A stretch of 64,000 nucleotides of DNA from Numida meleagris. Taxonomy: Eukaryota > Chordata > Aves > Galliformes > Numididae. Within the stretch, counting starts at the first letter, position 1; each line of letters begins with the position of its first letter. The notes beneath the pieces are model-generated. The model worked only from the letters and a program-made list of their open reading frames with translations, had not been told where the DNA came from and searched no databases. Of this stretch, positions 13,337-25,090 are shown piece after piece. The position numbers and the translations under genes are program-made. The stretch covers positions 19,373,975 through 19,437,974 of the forward strand of contig NC_034415.1 of NCBI RefSeq assembly GCF_002078875.1, written 5' to 3'.

Positions 13337-14845
13337 CAGAATAATTAAAGAACAGTAGAAAATGTTTTGTCTCTACACTGAGGGTTAATGGCAGAAGGAA
13401 TCTTCCACATTCAGCGTTTCAAGTACAAGGAATGGACCCAGCAAAGGCTGATGGCCTTGAGACCCGGGGATTTGGGGCACTGAGAGAGTGGCAGGTGAAG
13501 AAAGTTTTGCCCCAAGGCATTGCCTGAAGGATATGTAAGGACTGGTCCTGCAGGTGCTGGCTGGTAGAACAGAAACCATAGTTTAGTTTGTGTCTCAGGT
13601 GGTTGGGAAACTCCTCTCCACATCTACAATGGTAGTGAAAATGTGCTCTTATTAACAGAAGTGAATATACTGATAAGGGGAAGGAAATAAATGGAACCAG
13701 GAAACCAAAAGAGAGGAGAGGAGAAAAAAGAACGTAGAGAAGTGAAACAGGTTATAGAAAGGTAGAATGTAAGTTAGTTTTTGAAAAAGAAACATGTATA
13801 GGCATAGACGATTTGGGAAAAAATAAAATAATATTTCTATTGCCAGTGAGACAACCCATAATGTTTGGGGAATTAAAACTAGCACAAGAGAAGATCCAAA
13901 AACACCTAAAGATTTTTGTTAACTTTTGCAAAGGAAGCTTTAACAGATGTGTCAACTAAACAGCTCAGCATTAGGCAGAGAGAATAGCTTTCTTCCCTTA
14001 AACTGCAACTGCCCAGGCAGAAAACAAATGAAAACAGAGGGAATCACTTCAGCACATAGTACTGCAGTTTGCAGTTAGCCAGAAAGCCTGACATCAGTAG
14101 ACATAGACATTTCTACAGTCCCAGGATCACCTAATTAATATCTCTGAATCAGGGGAGAAGAGCAGCAGCAAAATCTTTTTCAGTATATAAAATATCACAA
14201 CAGAAATACAAATATACCCAAGAACATACGAAAATATTCATGTCAAACAACTGAAGATTGAATGCCTAATTGTAAAGGGAAGGCAAACTCCTTTCTGCAC
14301 AGTCTACGCAGCGATTTCACAAGATAGGCATTGAAATAACATTCACTCAGAAAAACATCCTATGGGAAAAAAAAGAAAAAAAAAAAGACGAGTTTCTCAA
14401 ATACTATCCAGGAAAAACAAACTATATCAGTTCTCAAGTACCCCTAATTTCATTCCAGTGGTCTAGCTGATGACCATAAATAACCATATTATTTGTCATA
14501 CTGCATCTGTCACTCATTTGCAAATAAACAGCCTTTGAACTACCATGGCTTTGTAATAGTTCAAAAGCCGGGAATTCTTCCAACCAAGTGCTGCTTGCTG
14601 AATGCTGAATCCAATAAGTCATTTATCTTAACACCCGCCACGATCCTCACTAGCTCTCGTTAGCACTTCTTGACTCTTGAATTTTGTGCATGGAAAACAT
14701 TACTGGAAACATATAATTTAAACCAAGAACTGTCCAATGAACTTCATTGTTGGAGCGCAGTGTGCTCGGGAGCACGTAGCTAATGATTTACTAACGATGT
14801 ACGATGTAATCTTAGATGAAAGAAGCAGGTTGTGCGTGCGTGGAA

Positions 14846-15102
14846 TGTGGTGTTTCTAGTATTCTGTAGTCATAGTGTTCTGTAGTTAACAACATGTCCT
14901 GTACATGAAAATAGCCTGGGCAACGGTATTGTTCTCTGACATGCTTGGTTAAATGGAACTTGTATCTTGTTAACATGTACGCTATATAAGGGGCTTGTTG
15001 CTACAATGAAGTTGAAGCTGTTTGAACTCACATTGAGTTGGCATGGCTTCCCCACACCGACCGGAGGGTAACCCTTGTGCTTTAGTGTTTTCCTACACTT
15101 CA
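14846..15102 (+). mobile_element. Alpharetrovirus-like (class II ERV) solo LTR, probable
   Basis: A block of about 257 bp has the layout of a short avian retroviral LTR. It begins TGTGGTGTTT and ends CCTACACTTCA, an imperfect terminal inverted repeat. Repeated TGTAGT elements and an AACAACATG stretch lie in the U3-like part. A TATA box (CTATATAAG) is at about 14982-14990, and a degraded poly(A) signal (AATGAA) about 20 bases on. A U5-like tail of roughly 80-95 bases includes CCGACCGGAG. Size and order resemble alpharetroviral LTRs. No primer-binding site or gag-like sequence follows, so it appears to be a solo LTR. A clear 6-bp target duplication is not seen, so the exact ends are uncertain. 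It is antisense to ST6GALNAC3. Confidence 0.6.
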
Positions 15103-18100
15103 AAAACAACTCCAAACACAACCAGAAAGTTTGGCTGTGGCACTTTCGTCACTCCATTATAAAGATGCGTTTGCAGCAGTATGTTCAAAGAATGCTTGCT
15201 TCCTGTAAGTTATCAGGACTGTAATTTTTAGGTTTACTTTTACGTTTGGCAATTCTCCATTTATATTGTATATCTTTTGTGGATCTTGTATGTAGCAATA
15301 AGGAAGATAAGATTTGTTTCTTCTCTATACAGGCACATTTGCTCCATGAACGAAACAAAACAAAAAAAAGGAGGTAAAATGTCATTTACAACTCAAGGAG
15401 ACGTAAAAGTGGGGAACATACTCTTAGCTGAATGGACTGAATAGCGAATGAATTGCAGTACAAAGGACAACAGCTAGTACATTCAGTTCTGTGCATGGCA
15501 GTAGAGCACAGGGAACACATAACTCATATGTAATGCAATCCTTCCTCGTAGAGTGGACTACAGAATGATGACCTTGAAAGTAATCAAGGCCAAAAGGACT
15601 CTCTCCACAAAGGCTGTTTTTTTCTTTGCTTATAATACTAAACATCTGTGCAAAAACGTGAGAATTCTCCAATCTGATGTTGCTCAATGTAAGACTGTGT
15701 CTAAGGAATTCTCTGTCACGTATGTAAGATATTGGTGAGAAAAGGATACGTAATTACTCTATAAGCATTAACTTTAATTTGTATTTATTATAAATACCTA
15801 CAGATGGCAGTAAAGTATATAATGTATATAGCACATTTGTTCCAAATTTCCTTTCTCTAATAACTTCCTATCAGCACTCATCATTAATCATAGGCCATTA
15901 TCTAGGAACTTATTTGGCTGAATTACAGATGAAGGACTGACTGTTAGGCCTCCAGTCTCAGCACATTTGAAAAATTTATACTCAAATAAATTATGACACT
16001 TCCAATAACAAGTGCACATCTTACTGCAGGTCAATAGGTCAATTTATTTGGGCAAACAATATAGAAGTAAGCAGAAAAGCTGTCAAAAGAACTAGCTTGG
16101 ATTCCTTTTTTTTTTTTTTTTTTGTAAATGAAAATCCATCTAACAGAGCAGAAGCCTAACCTCTAATTTACTTTAGCTCCATGCTGTCTAGACCTATTAT
16201 TTAATTTTGTCTCTCCTGGTGGTCTATCTATCAAATTATTTGTATGCATGGAAGAAAAGTGATAAGCTAAAATGTTAATTATCCATTTTTCTGAAATTAA
16301 AAAAAAAATCCATGCCAGTAATAACAATAAGGTTTATTACAATAGCATTAAAACCAGTAGCATTTTTCATTTAACAAAATAAGCCTTAAGAAGCTGAGCC
16401 CAGTGTTTTTAATTGCAGGATGCCTTATCTAAAAGAAAATACATGCTTGCTTGTGGCCGATTTCATTTATTTTCCCCTCATTGGTTTAGTGGCAGTATTT
16501 GCTCTACAGCATTATGACTGTCAGCTTTTGCCTCAAAATTATATTCTTTTAAATTGCTTTTAACTTTAAGATTTTTAAATCACTTTAGTTGCAGAAAGAT
16601 ATAAACTTAAATTACCATTTTTTCCACATCCAAACTTCCAAGCACCTCGCACTAGGACAGAAATTTATACTGGACAGAAGGATTCTGCTTAAATAATTAG
16701 GAAGACTTATTTTAAGGTCTTGTAAGTCATTGATGGAAACTGTGGGAGCGTAGCTGCAAATTTAAGAACTGTAATGTTAAAGGTCTGTTTCAAATGGAAA
16801 ATCTGTCGCACATATATTCTCTTCTGATTGCTTTTACACAACTGACCCGGTGCATATGTCCACTAACCAGATTTTAATCAGTGCAGATTTCATTGCAGGC
16901 ACTAGTTGGTATCATGTCCTAAAATTATCCACAATAACTTTGTAAGCACTCTCAGTTGGGAACTACTGGGTTAAATGACTTGTAAATAATTCAGAAATTA
17001 TTCTTTATTGGTCCTTCTTCTCATGGAGCTCAACAGTGTTGCTTCTGCTACAACCACATTCTATACCAACCCCCTCACTTTAAAAGACTTTGCTAAAGAA
17101 AGGGTCCTGAACATGACATCCAACACAGCATGCTGCAGTCACCAGGGCTTTGTGTAGATTACTGCCTCATCACAGAGCTTGGAGGAGCAAGGCCTGAAGT
17201 GCTGAATTACATGAACACAGATGAGGTGGTAAGTTATGAAGTAAAGTATGCTACGAGCAATTGCAAGATAAAAGCTTACTAACATATGAAAATAATAACC
17301 CAATCAATCTTTTCTTCTCCATATAGTCTGGCCTTCCAATGATATAGCTGCTAGAATTAAATATTATCACCAAAATGGGTAGTCTAAATTTTATAACTTT
17401 CCTACCTATAACTTTAAGGCTTTTTCTAATTTAAATTAATTTCTAGTCCTTCATATGTCTTAAGGACAAAATTACTCATTACCACTGTCTTGCACCTGTG
17501 TGCTGGCTTCTAGGAAAATCTACGGTTCATTCATAGCCTCCATTGCAGTCAAAAGAAAAAACTCCCACTGACACTTCTGGAGCCATTATATCACATAATG
17601 TCTGAATTTTGGAACCATAAATTTAGGTTCTCTGTTTCTAGGTGTAAAAGCTTTCTGTTTGTAAGCAGAAAAGGAAACATCTTATATGATACATCTAGCT
17701 TGGAGTGAGAATCCATACTAGACTGGATGGATTAACAAGAATTTCTCTACCCTGAGAAATAAATTTATACATGGGATCACAATGAAAGACCTCAGAAAAG
17801 CATACCCTGTGCCATTACAAAGAACATAGCACTGCTCTTTACCCTGGGCAACAGCAGAAGACTCTCAGATAAGGTTTGCTTCTGCCTGTGACAAGGCCGA
17901 ATAGTGTTTTCCAATATAAACTATCTGTTCACAAAGCCAGATGACAGCCATCCTGCTTTGCATGCACACGTACAAACGTGGTCTACAGTATAGGCTTATA
18001 TAGCTAAAGTCTATTCTTGAGATGGAGGCCATGTTATCTTCCTGCTCCTGGTATCACTTGGGTTAAGACAGATCCTATGTTCCAACTTAACTCTGAATGC

Positions 18101-20750
18101 ATATAGTTTGGGTGTTGGTTTGCTGCCTTTTTAAAAAAATCTGTTGACCTTAAGGAAGCTTCTGATTCCTAATCCTTGCAAGAACTGTAATGACAGCAGA
18201 ATATTTATTGTCTGACAACTTGAAAAGCAACTTTAAAAGTCAACATCAACACTCATCAGCTGCTCTGTAGCTCCAGCTGGTATAGCAAGAACTACTGTAG
18301 TGTTGACTAGGTAGGTTCTCATAGACAATAATGAGGAAAAGTTAGTGTCCCCTGATAGCATCCCTGTGCTGATCAGTTTAGCTCATTGGCACAAGTATGA
18401 TGATATATGTGTACAAGTCAACTGACACCTTTGCCTTCTAGATAGCAAGGGGAAGACAGACAAGTATCTTCCACAGCAAACAGGTCATGCCTTCCCTTCT
18501 CTCCCTAGAGAACCATGTTGCTCTGCGCTACAGGCTCTGCTATACCTCAAGCTACTAGCAGCTCACAACAGCACATTGGGAACCAGAGATGCTAAGGTCC
18601 ACTTCATGGCCTCAAAGAAGGTTTGGAAGACTGTACTGTACATCTAAGTAAAAAAATCCATTCTTCAGAAGTCATCAAGCAATTGTAAAATAATCATCCA
18701 AAATAAACACTCTTACATATTACAGCCGGTGTTGAGCAAAAAGCATGGAAATTAACCCTTGCTTCCATAGAAATAACAATTCTTTACTTCCATGAACATC
18801 AAATATCAGCAGACCTTTTTCTTTAGTTATGTTAGTCTTAAGTTCTCTTGTATCTTTTGTTATTTAAAAAAAAATAAAAAAGGTGTGTTTATATATATGT
18901 ATATTCACACATATACAAACAAAACTAAAACAGGTGTATGTGGAGGGTTTAATGATGTATTAAATTCATTATTAGAAAATATTTTCAAAGTAAATGTGAA
19001 AGCTTTGGCATCTCTTCACTATGAGTCATATCAGTGTAGTGTAGAGTTATAGATGCAATATGAAGGAAAAAGCATGCGTGTTCAACTAGCCCAATTTCTA
19101 CGAAAATGAAGATGTTTATAATAGTGGGAACTATTCATCATTGAGGGGGTAACAATAAAATATAATTAGCAAAAATAATTATCTTCTTTGTTATCTGTCC
19201 TTGGTTGCTTCTACTCCTTCTCACATACAAAATTACATATAAAATGTAGCAGGAAAGAGAAATATTCCTAAATTGAAAATCGGATGATAAGATTTGATCT
19301 GCATATCATATCATGATTCTGCACAGAACCTAAATCTAATAAATCTTACTCCTAATAAGACATTATTAGGCATGCTTACAATGTTGGAATCCAGAATGAT
19401 CAAAGATCATAACAAATACAACACTCCAGCCAGTGGAGCACAGTGTACGGGCAGGCAACATGATGCAGTTTCCTTCTTGGCATGAATGAACCGGCTCCCA
19501 GGGCTGCTAACTTGGGATGTTCAGAGAGCCTAGGTTCATTGCTTCATGGGATACTTGTAGAGACTAAATTTTATTTGAGTCCTCCTCATAGATCTTTCTA
19601 AGTCTTGTTAGCAATGAATATAAGGTGATACAAATTACTTCACACCTGGAGACAAAAGCTACGTGTCTTTGTCACTGCTTCCAGCTTTCCTAGCAGTGTT
19701 GCAACCCTGCAACCCCTACTAATGGCTGAGATGCAGAAGTGGTAGCTCAACGAACTCTGAGGTTGAGTGAGGGGTAAGAAGGAAAAAGAAAAAGGAAAAA
19801 AAAGAGATCCAGATTGGATAAATCTTTTCCAAAACAGAAGTGGAAAGTGCTGTCATGTGCTAGTGATCAGTGAGCAGTAAGCTGTAGCTCTGCAGCTGGA
19901 AGATGGCAGAATTGTAAGATACAGGCTGACAGAGGGAAAGGAGGAGAAGTATGTTGCAAGAAATCAAATGCCCATTGCATTCTAGAAAAATGGGAAAAAC
20001 TCCCATACAATCAGATCGGCAAAGCTGCAACTATAATACACCAGACTTATTGCAGCTATGAAATGTAGGATGATGAAAATCAATTCTAAAGAATTATATC
20101 ACAAGTAAATACTGTATTTATCCCCTCCCCTTGGAATAACCCCACTATAGTAGCAAAAACATTGCCTGTTCTATCACACAGTCCTTGCAAAAATTCTACA
20201 GGCCCTGTTTTTCAAAAGAGTAATAATGAAAAAATAAAGTCCTGTGGTGCTTTTCCTCCATCAGCCCTGTTTATGAATTCATAGCACAGCATGAAGGTTA
20301 TTAAAATCCCATATGTGAGCACCACACACAGCACAAGGAGATATGAATTGGCATTCCACAGAGATAATGCTATCTAATGGGCAAAACAAGTAGCATGGTT
20401 TCATTCTTATTCAAAGTACATTTGGAAAGGGCAAAGCATCTGGCTGTCGCTCATGGATAGCTGACCAGATACAAGCCATTGCTTCTTCTTACCTGTTGAT
20501 TAGTAAGTTAAATGTAAAGAGCATGCCTGTTATCTTGCTGGGCCTTGATGTTCCCAGGACACCCTTTTACCTATGAACCATTTGTCGTGGAGTGGATTAA
20601 ATGTTATTTAGACTATCCAGATATGGTAACTATTAAACACATTACTGTTTACTTCCACTTACACACATTTCAAATCAAAATGTAATTAACTGTGGAGATA
20701 ACCAATACACCTCACAAATTAACTCCAGACTCCTGTCCATCCGGTAATTA

Positions 20751-20770
20751 AATAATTTTCGAGAATTATT
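20751..20770. repeat. 20-bp near-perfect palindrome
   Basis: The sequence is self-complementary around a central TCGA, except for one T/G pair. It is embedded in a block rich in TAATTA-like sites. Confidence 0.8.
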
Positions 20771-23700
20771 CATTTAATTCCCATTTTATTGCTGAAATAA
20801 AATAGTTAGTGTTGTACTTTATTTTGCTGCCAAAAGTGATTTGGTCTCAAGCAGCGCAGAGCTATTTTGAGAACCATCAGTACCTGGAAGAACTTCAGGG
20901 AGGAAAAAAAAAGGAAAACTATTTGGGAACAAAGGTTTATGGGAAAAATAAAACCAAAACATAGACGTGCACTAAAAGTTTCCCCAGATTTGAAATGCTC
21001 TGAAAGTTTTCTAACAGAAAGAGTAACCCCCAGTCGATAATCCTACAAACCTTGACAAGAGTCAGATGTAATGTCTAAAACATATTCTATTTCAGGACAA
21101 TGGTCAAAGCTTTGTGAGGCTGTTTCTCCATCTCTCACATACAATCAGTCAGCTGTCACACTGAAACCACAGGTGTCTGAGGGTAGTCATCACTAACGAC
21201 AGAGATGGAAAGTACTCCAAAAAAGATAAGATAGGAGCTGTCATGAAACAACATAAGACACAACCATCTTCTGGCACGGTTAAAATCCATATTGTTGCTT
21301 GGTACTGCTGCTACATTGCTCTCTTGGTCCACACTGCTGCAATCACACACTGCTGCTCAGCCTCCCCTACTTGAAATTCAAAAGTGGGATGATGCTGTGA
21401 AGTTTGTGTTCCGATCTGATCTTTTTTTTTTAATTTTAGGAGCATTCAGACTCAAGATTCTCATTTCTACCAAATTATATATTCTTCCAGCTACACCTTT
21501 CAACCTTGTCACTATGTGATAGGCCCCATCACAATATTACACCATCTGTTTCAGCTGTTGGATATTACTTACATGCTACAATCAACATCACTGTCAGAAA
21601 TTATGATCCAAATCAACATTTTACAGAGATAAGGGAGGGAAGACAGTGAAAAGAAATTAAGTTTCAAAACTACAATGAAAAATCCTTTCCTCTCATGACT
21701 CCTGCCTTTTATACTGTCTGCCTTTATGCATGAGATAATTTGATTTAGGATTTCCTACCCCACTAGGATTAACAACAGGCTTTGGAACAGGATCCACTCA
21801 GCAAGAGACACAAAAAGCATAACAATAACTATCTGTGCCATGCCGTTCCAAACAAAGACAGCTACCCTTTCTATCACCCTTGTAACTAGAGCTACAGTTG
21901 GGTATTTAACACAATTTCACAAACAAGCGTTCTTTGCTTGCATTCAGGATGTGAATATGAGACTAATAGCTGAAAACTCCAGGCTCTTTGTGAGCAGCCA
22001 ATTCTCCTGTTTGTTTTGCTCAAAGGAGAAGGAATATAAATCTCAAAGGGCAAGAGTTGGGCGACTTTTTGGTTTACAATTGAATGCCAAGATGAGCTTT
22101 GGAAATGCCTCCACAATCTCTCAAGCATTGCCTCATCACATCACAAATGTTTATACATCTAAGGCCACACCTGAAAAGAAATTTAAAGAATGACTAACCC
22201 AGAATGGCAAACTCTTACAAACTGCTCCACTTAGCACACATTCAGCCCCAGACTTACAAGGCACCTTCCGTTCCAGATTAAATCATTAACTTGGGTATTT
22301 TAAGCCCCCCATGTCACCCAGGCTACAACCTTCTTACGGCACTGATCTCACTTCTTCGTTCCATTAGCATTCAATAACAAGACTTGAAAACAACAAAAAA
22401 AAAACCACCCGAATCTGGCAGATGAGATCAGAGATGGTCTGTCACAGACCTTCAGCTCTCATTTCTCCCTTCCCATCACATTACCAGTCAGCTCAAGAAA
22501 AACTTCCCTGTGATACTGACAGTTTCTTTTCCTCAGAATCTTTAGAATTCTTAAACAAAAATCTTCTGAATGTAAGAATTTTTTATATTTAATTTTTCAG
22601 TTTAATTTAGATGTCATCTGTTATAGTTTTCTTCAGAAGGTTATGGGGATTTTTGTCTGCTATCATTGTTGGTTTTTTTGACAGATTATTGCTGTTCTGA
22701 GCCTCTGATGTGGGTGCAGATTTGTATCAGCACTATCCAAAAAGCAACAGCTGAAACACACAGAAACAGTGGACCTGCTGATACTGAATTTGAGAACACA
22801 GTTCCGTGGGCATTTCCAATTTGTACAGATGTGTTCATAATGCAAAGTAGATTTTTCACTGCATCATCTGATGAATGACACATCTTTTGACCCTGGTATG
22901 AAGGGAAAACATGTTTACATCTGTAAGTATTCCAAGACTGAAATTCAGGTTGCTGATTTTTAATGTGGACTCCAACACAGTCCACATGGACTGCTCAACA
23001 GAACACTTTTGTACACCTGTACATTTCTTTATTTCCTTATTTATACTATTCCCACCTTCAAACAGGCTGATCGTTTTTCTCACCATAAAGTGTTCTGTGT
23101 TTCTCCAGTGATGACTCATTAGCTGTGATACAGAGGGATTCAGAGTCCAAATGCAGGGACTTTGCATTCTTGCAAAATGGTCAGAAACACAGAACTAAGT
23201 CTTCAATCACCTCAAAGGGAAATCCAATTTCTCTTAATCCTGACTGCAGATAAAGAATGCTCCAGTTTCACCTGAAAATTGGAACAGCCCTACAGAAGCT
23301 TAATTTTTGAAGATTTGTGGCGTGTTATCCAGGAGTATAAACGCAATGCACTTGTTTCATAGGGATGCCAAGATTTCACTGCTTGAAAATGAAACAGAAG
23401 GCTGATAATAATATGTAATTTTTTTCAGACACATGAAGTAATGATTTGTTGTTTTGAAAAGACATTTCTACAGTGTTATTGTGTTGTGTAATTACAGGCT
23501 TTGCACTTTGGAGGAAGCGGAAGGTTAGGTCACCTTCCAGAACCGTGCAAATGACCCTACTTAAAGAAGGAGATGAAGAAACATGTTCTCCAGGGCTGTG
23601 GAGAGTTTCTGTTTGCAGTTACCTTCAGCTGGGAGCTCAGCTCTCTCTGAGGATACTCTTTCTGCATCATGCTTTTTGAGTGATGCCAAGTTTAAGATTC

Positions 23701-23913
23701 TGAGGCTGCAAAACAGCTGTCAGCTTTTCTTCTTCACACGGCCTTGGATTATTTTTGCTTCAATCACGAACTAACTGTGCTTTGCCGTACGCTGAAATGA
23801 AGAGTCCACCCCTTTTTCACTGCTACTAATGTTACAAAATAAAAGGAAAACAACTCCATGCTACTGTTTCCTTAGCTCTCCAAAAGAAGCTTTTCTGCAT
23901 CTCTGTCAAATCT

Positions 23914-23960
23914 GGGGAAAAAGAAAAAAAAAGAAAAGAAAGAAAAAAAAGAGAAGAAAA
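23914..23960 (+). repeat. 47-nt uninterrupted purine tract
   Basis: Positions 23914-23960 contain only A and G on the plus strand. On the gene's sense (minus) strand this is a pure pyrimidine tract running directly into CCCCAG at 23917-23912, which has the form of a strong 3' splice acceptor in intron 2. Confidence 0.9.
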
Positions 23961-24899
23961 TCTGACTTTTGTTCTCCTGACCTTGGGAAATAAAAATTCG
24001 CTAGAGCTTCCCTTCATCTTCCCACTTCATTTCTGCCAAGTCACAGAACAAAATAAACATCCAAGGAAAAAAAGAAAACTTCTAACAGCCTTTTGAATAC
24101 TTTTGGGACAGAAATCACTTAGAAGCGATGTGTCAGGGCACCTTGTCTGTTCCTTTGTCTCACTTTCTCAGTCTAAGGACGGTACTGAAAAAGCAAAAGC
24201 ACTTACAAGTGCTGTTTGGGGCATAAAATCCCCTGCCATTCATCTCTCACTAGGACAAATTCTGAAAAGAAAAGCACTCAGAAGTGTCTTTTTGTTTCTA
24301 TCTACATTTTTTCATTTTTTCTCAGATGTGTTTTGAAATAAAAATAGAAATGAAATGCTCTTTTCACTGTTTTGATGTTCAAATCAAGCATGTCTCCTCT
24401 AATATCCTCCTTTTGCATTCACTTTGTAGCAAATATCAGTTTTGGTCTGTTCTTGATTCCATTAGGTCCTCTTTTTAATCTCACCCCTCCACCACCACCA
24501 CTGAAATAATGAGATTATGATATTATAATCTTATTCTATTCATGACCTTTGGTTTCTATGGATTTCTATTAAAAAAAAAAATCTACCTGTTCTGCTGGCC
24601 AGATGACAGCAATATGAACACTTAGCTAATTTAATTGATGTATTAACTTTTTACAGTGTCAGTCGTAAACGTGTGCTCAGTGGCAACAAAATCGTCACTA
24701 CAGTTTTAATAACAAAAAAGGCAATATAATCCTTAGGCATACGTGAAGGGTTATGAAATGATCTTTTCTGTCTATTCAGCAGCTGTGATGGTTAGTTCAG
24801 TCAGGCCATCTGACTTCAGCACAGATTTGGATCAGCTCCTGAAGGAACAGAAAAAGCAGAAAGAAAAAATCCCTGGCCTAGAAACTTGACCAGCAATGG

Positions 24900-25090
24900 G
24901 AGAATTGGGTTAGTGCAGAGAAGAGAAAAAGGAGATGTGATGAGTGTTTCCAAATATGTAAAACATGCTGCAAAGGATTCTCCCTGCCTGTTCTACATGA
25001 GGAGGGTTGTGGCGAGATTTGGGTTAGACCTTAAGCTGCTTTCTAGCAAGTAATGCACTAGAACACAGTAATAAACAATCTTGCTGGGGG
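24900..25090 (+). mobile_element. Degraded CR1 LINE fragment
   Basis: The order of motifs matches the region a few hundred bases upstream of the CR1 3' end. GCAGAGAAGAG is followed by GGAGATGTGATG, then CAAATATGTAAAACATG, then GAGATTTGGGTTAGACCTTA. It is diverged and partly deleted, suggesting an old subfamily. It is antisense to the host gene. Confidence 0.55.

Noticed and set aside
14761..14776. GTGCTCGGGAGCAC palindrome.
   Set aside because: Only a 6-bp stem with a 2-base centre; common by chance. Mentioned only as part of the CpG-bearing flank.
17535..17590. Motif like the common amniote ACTCCCACTGAC / TTCAATGGGAG repeat, with a similar hint at 49215-49260.
   Set aside because: Too short and degraded to assign to a family.
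21840..22193. 117-codon ATG open frame on the plus strand.
   Set aside because: No recognisable domain, splice context or poly(A) signal arrangement; plausible by chance.
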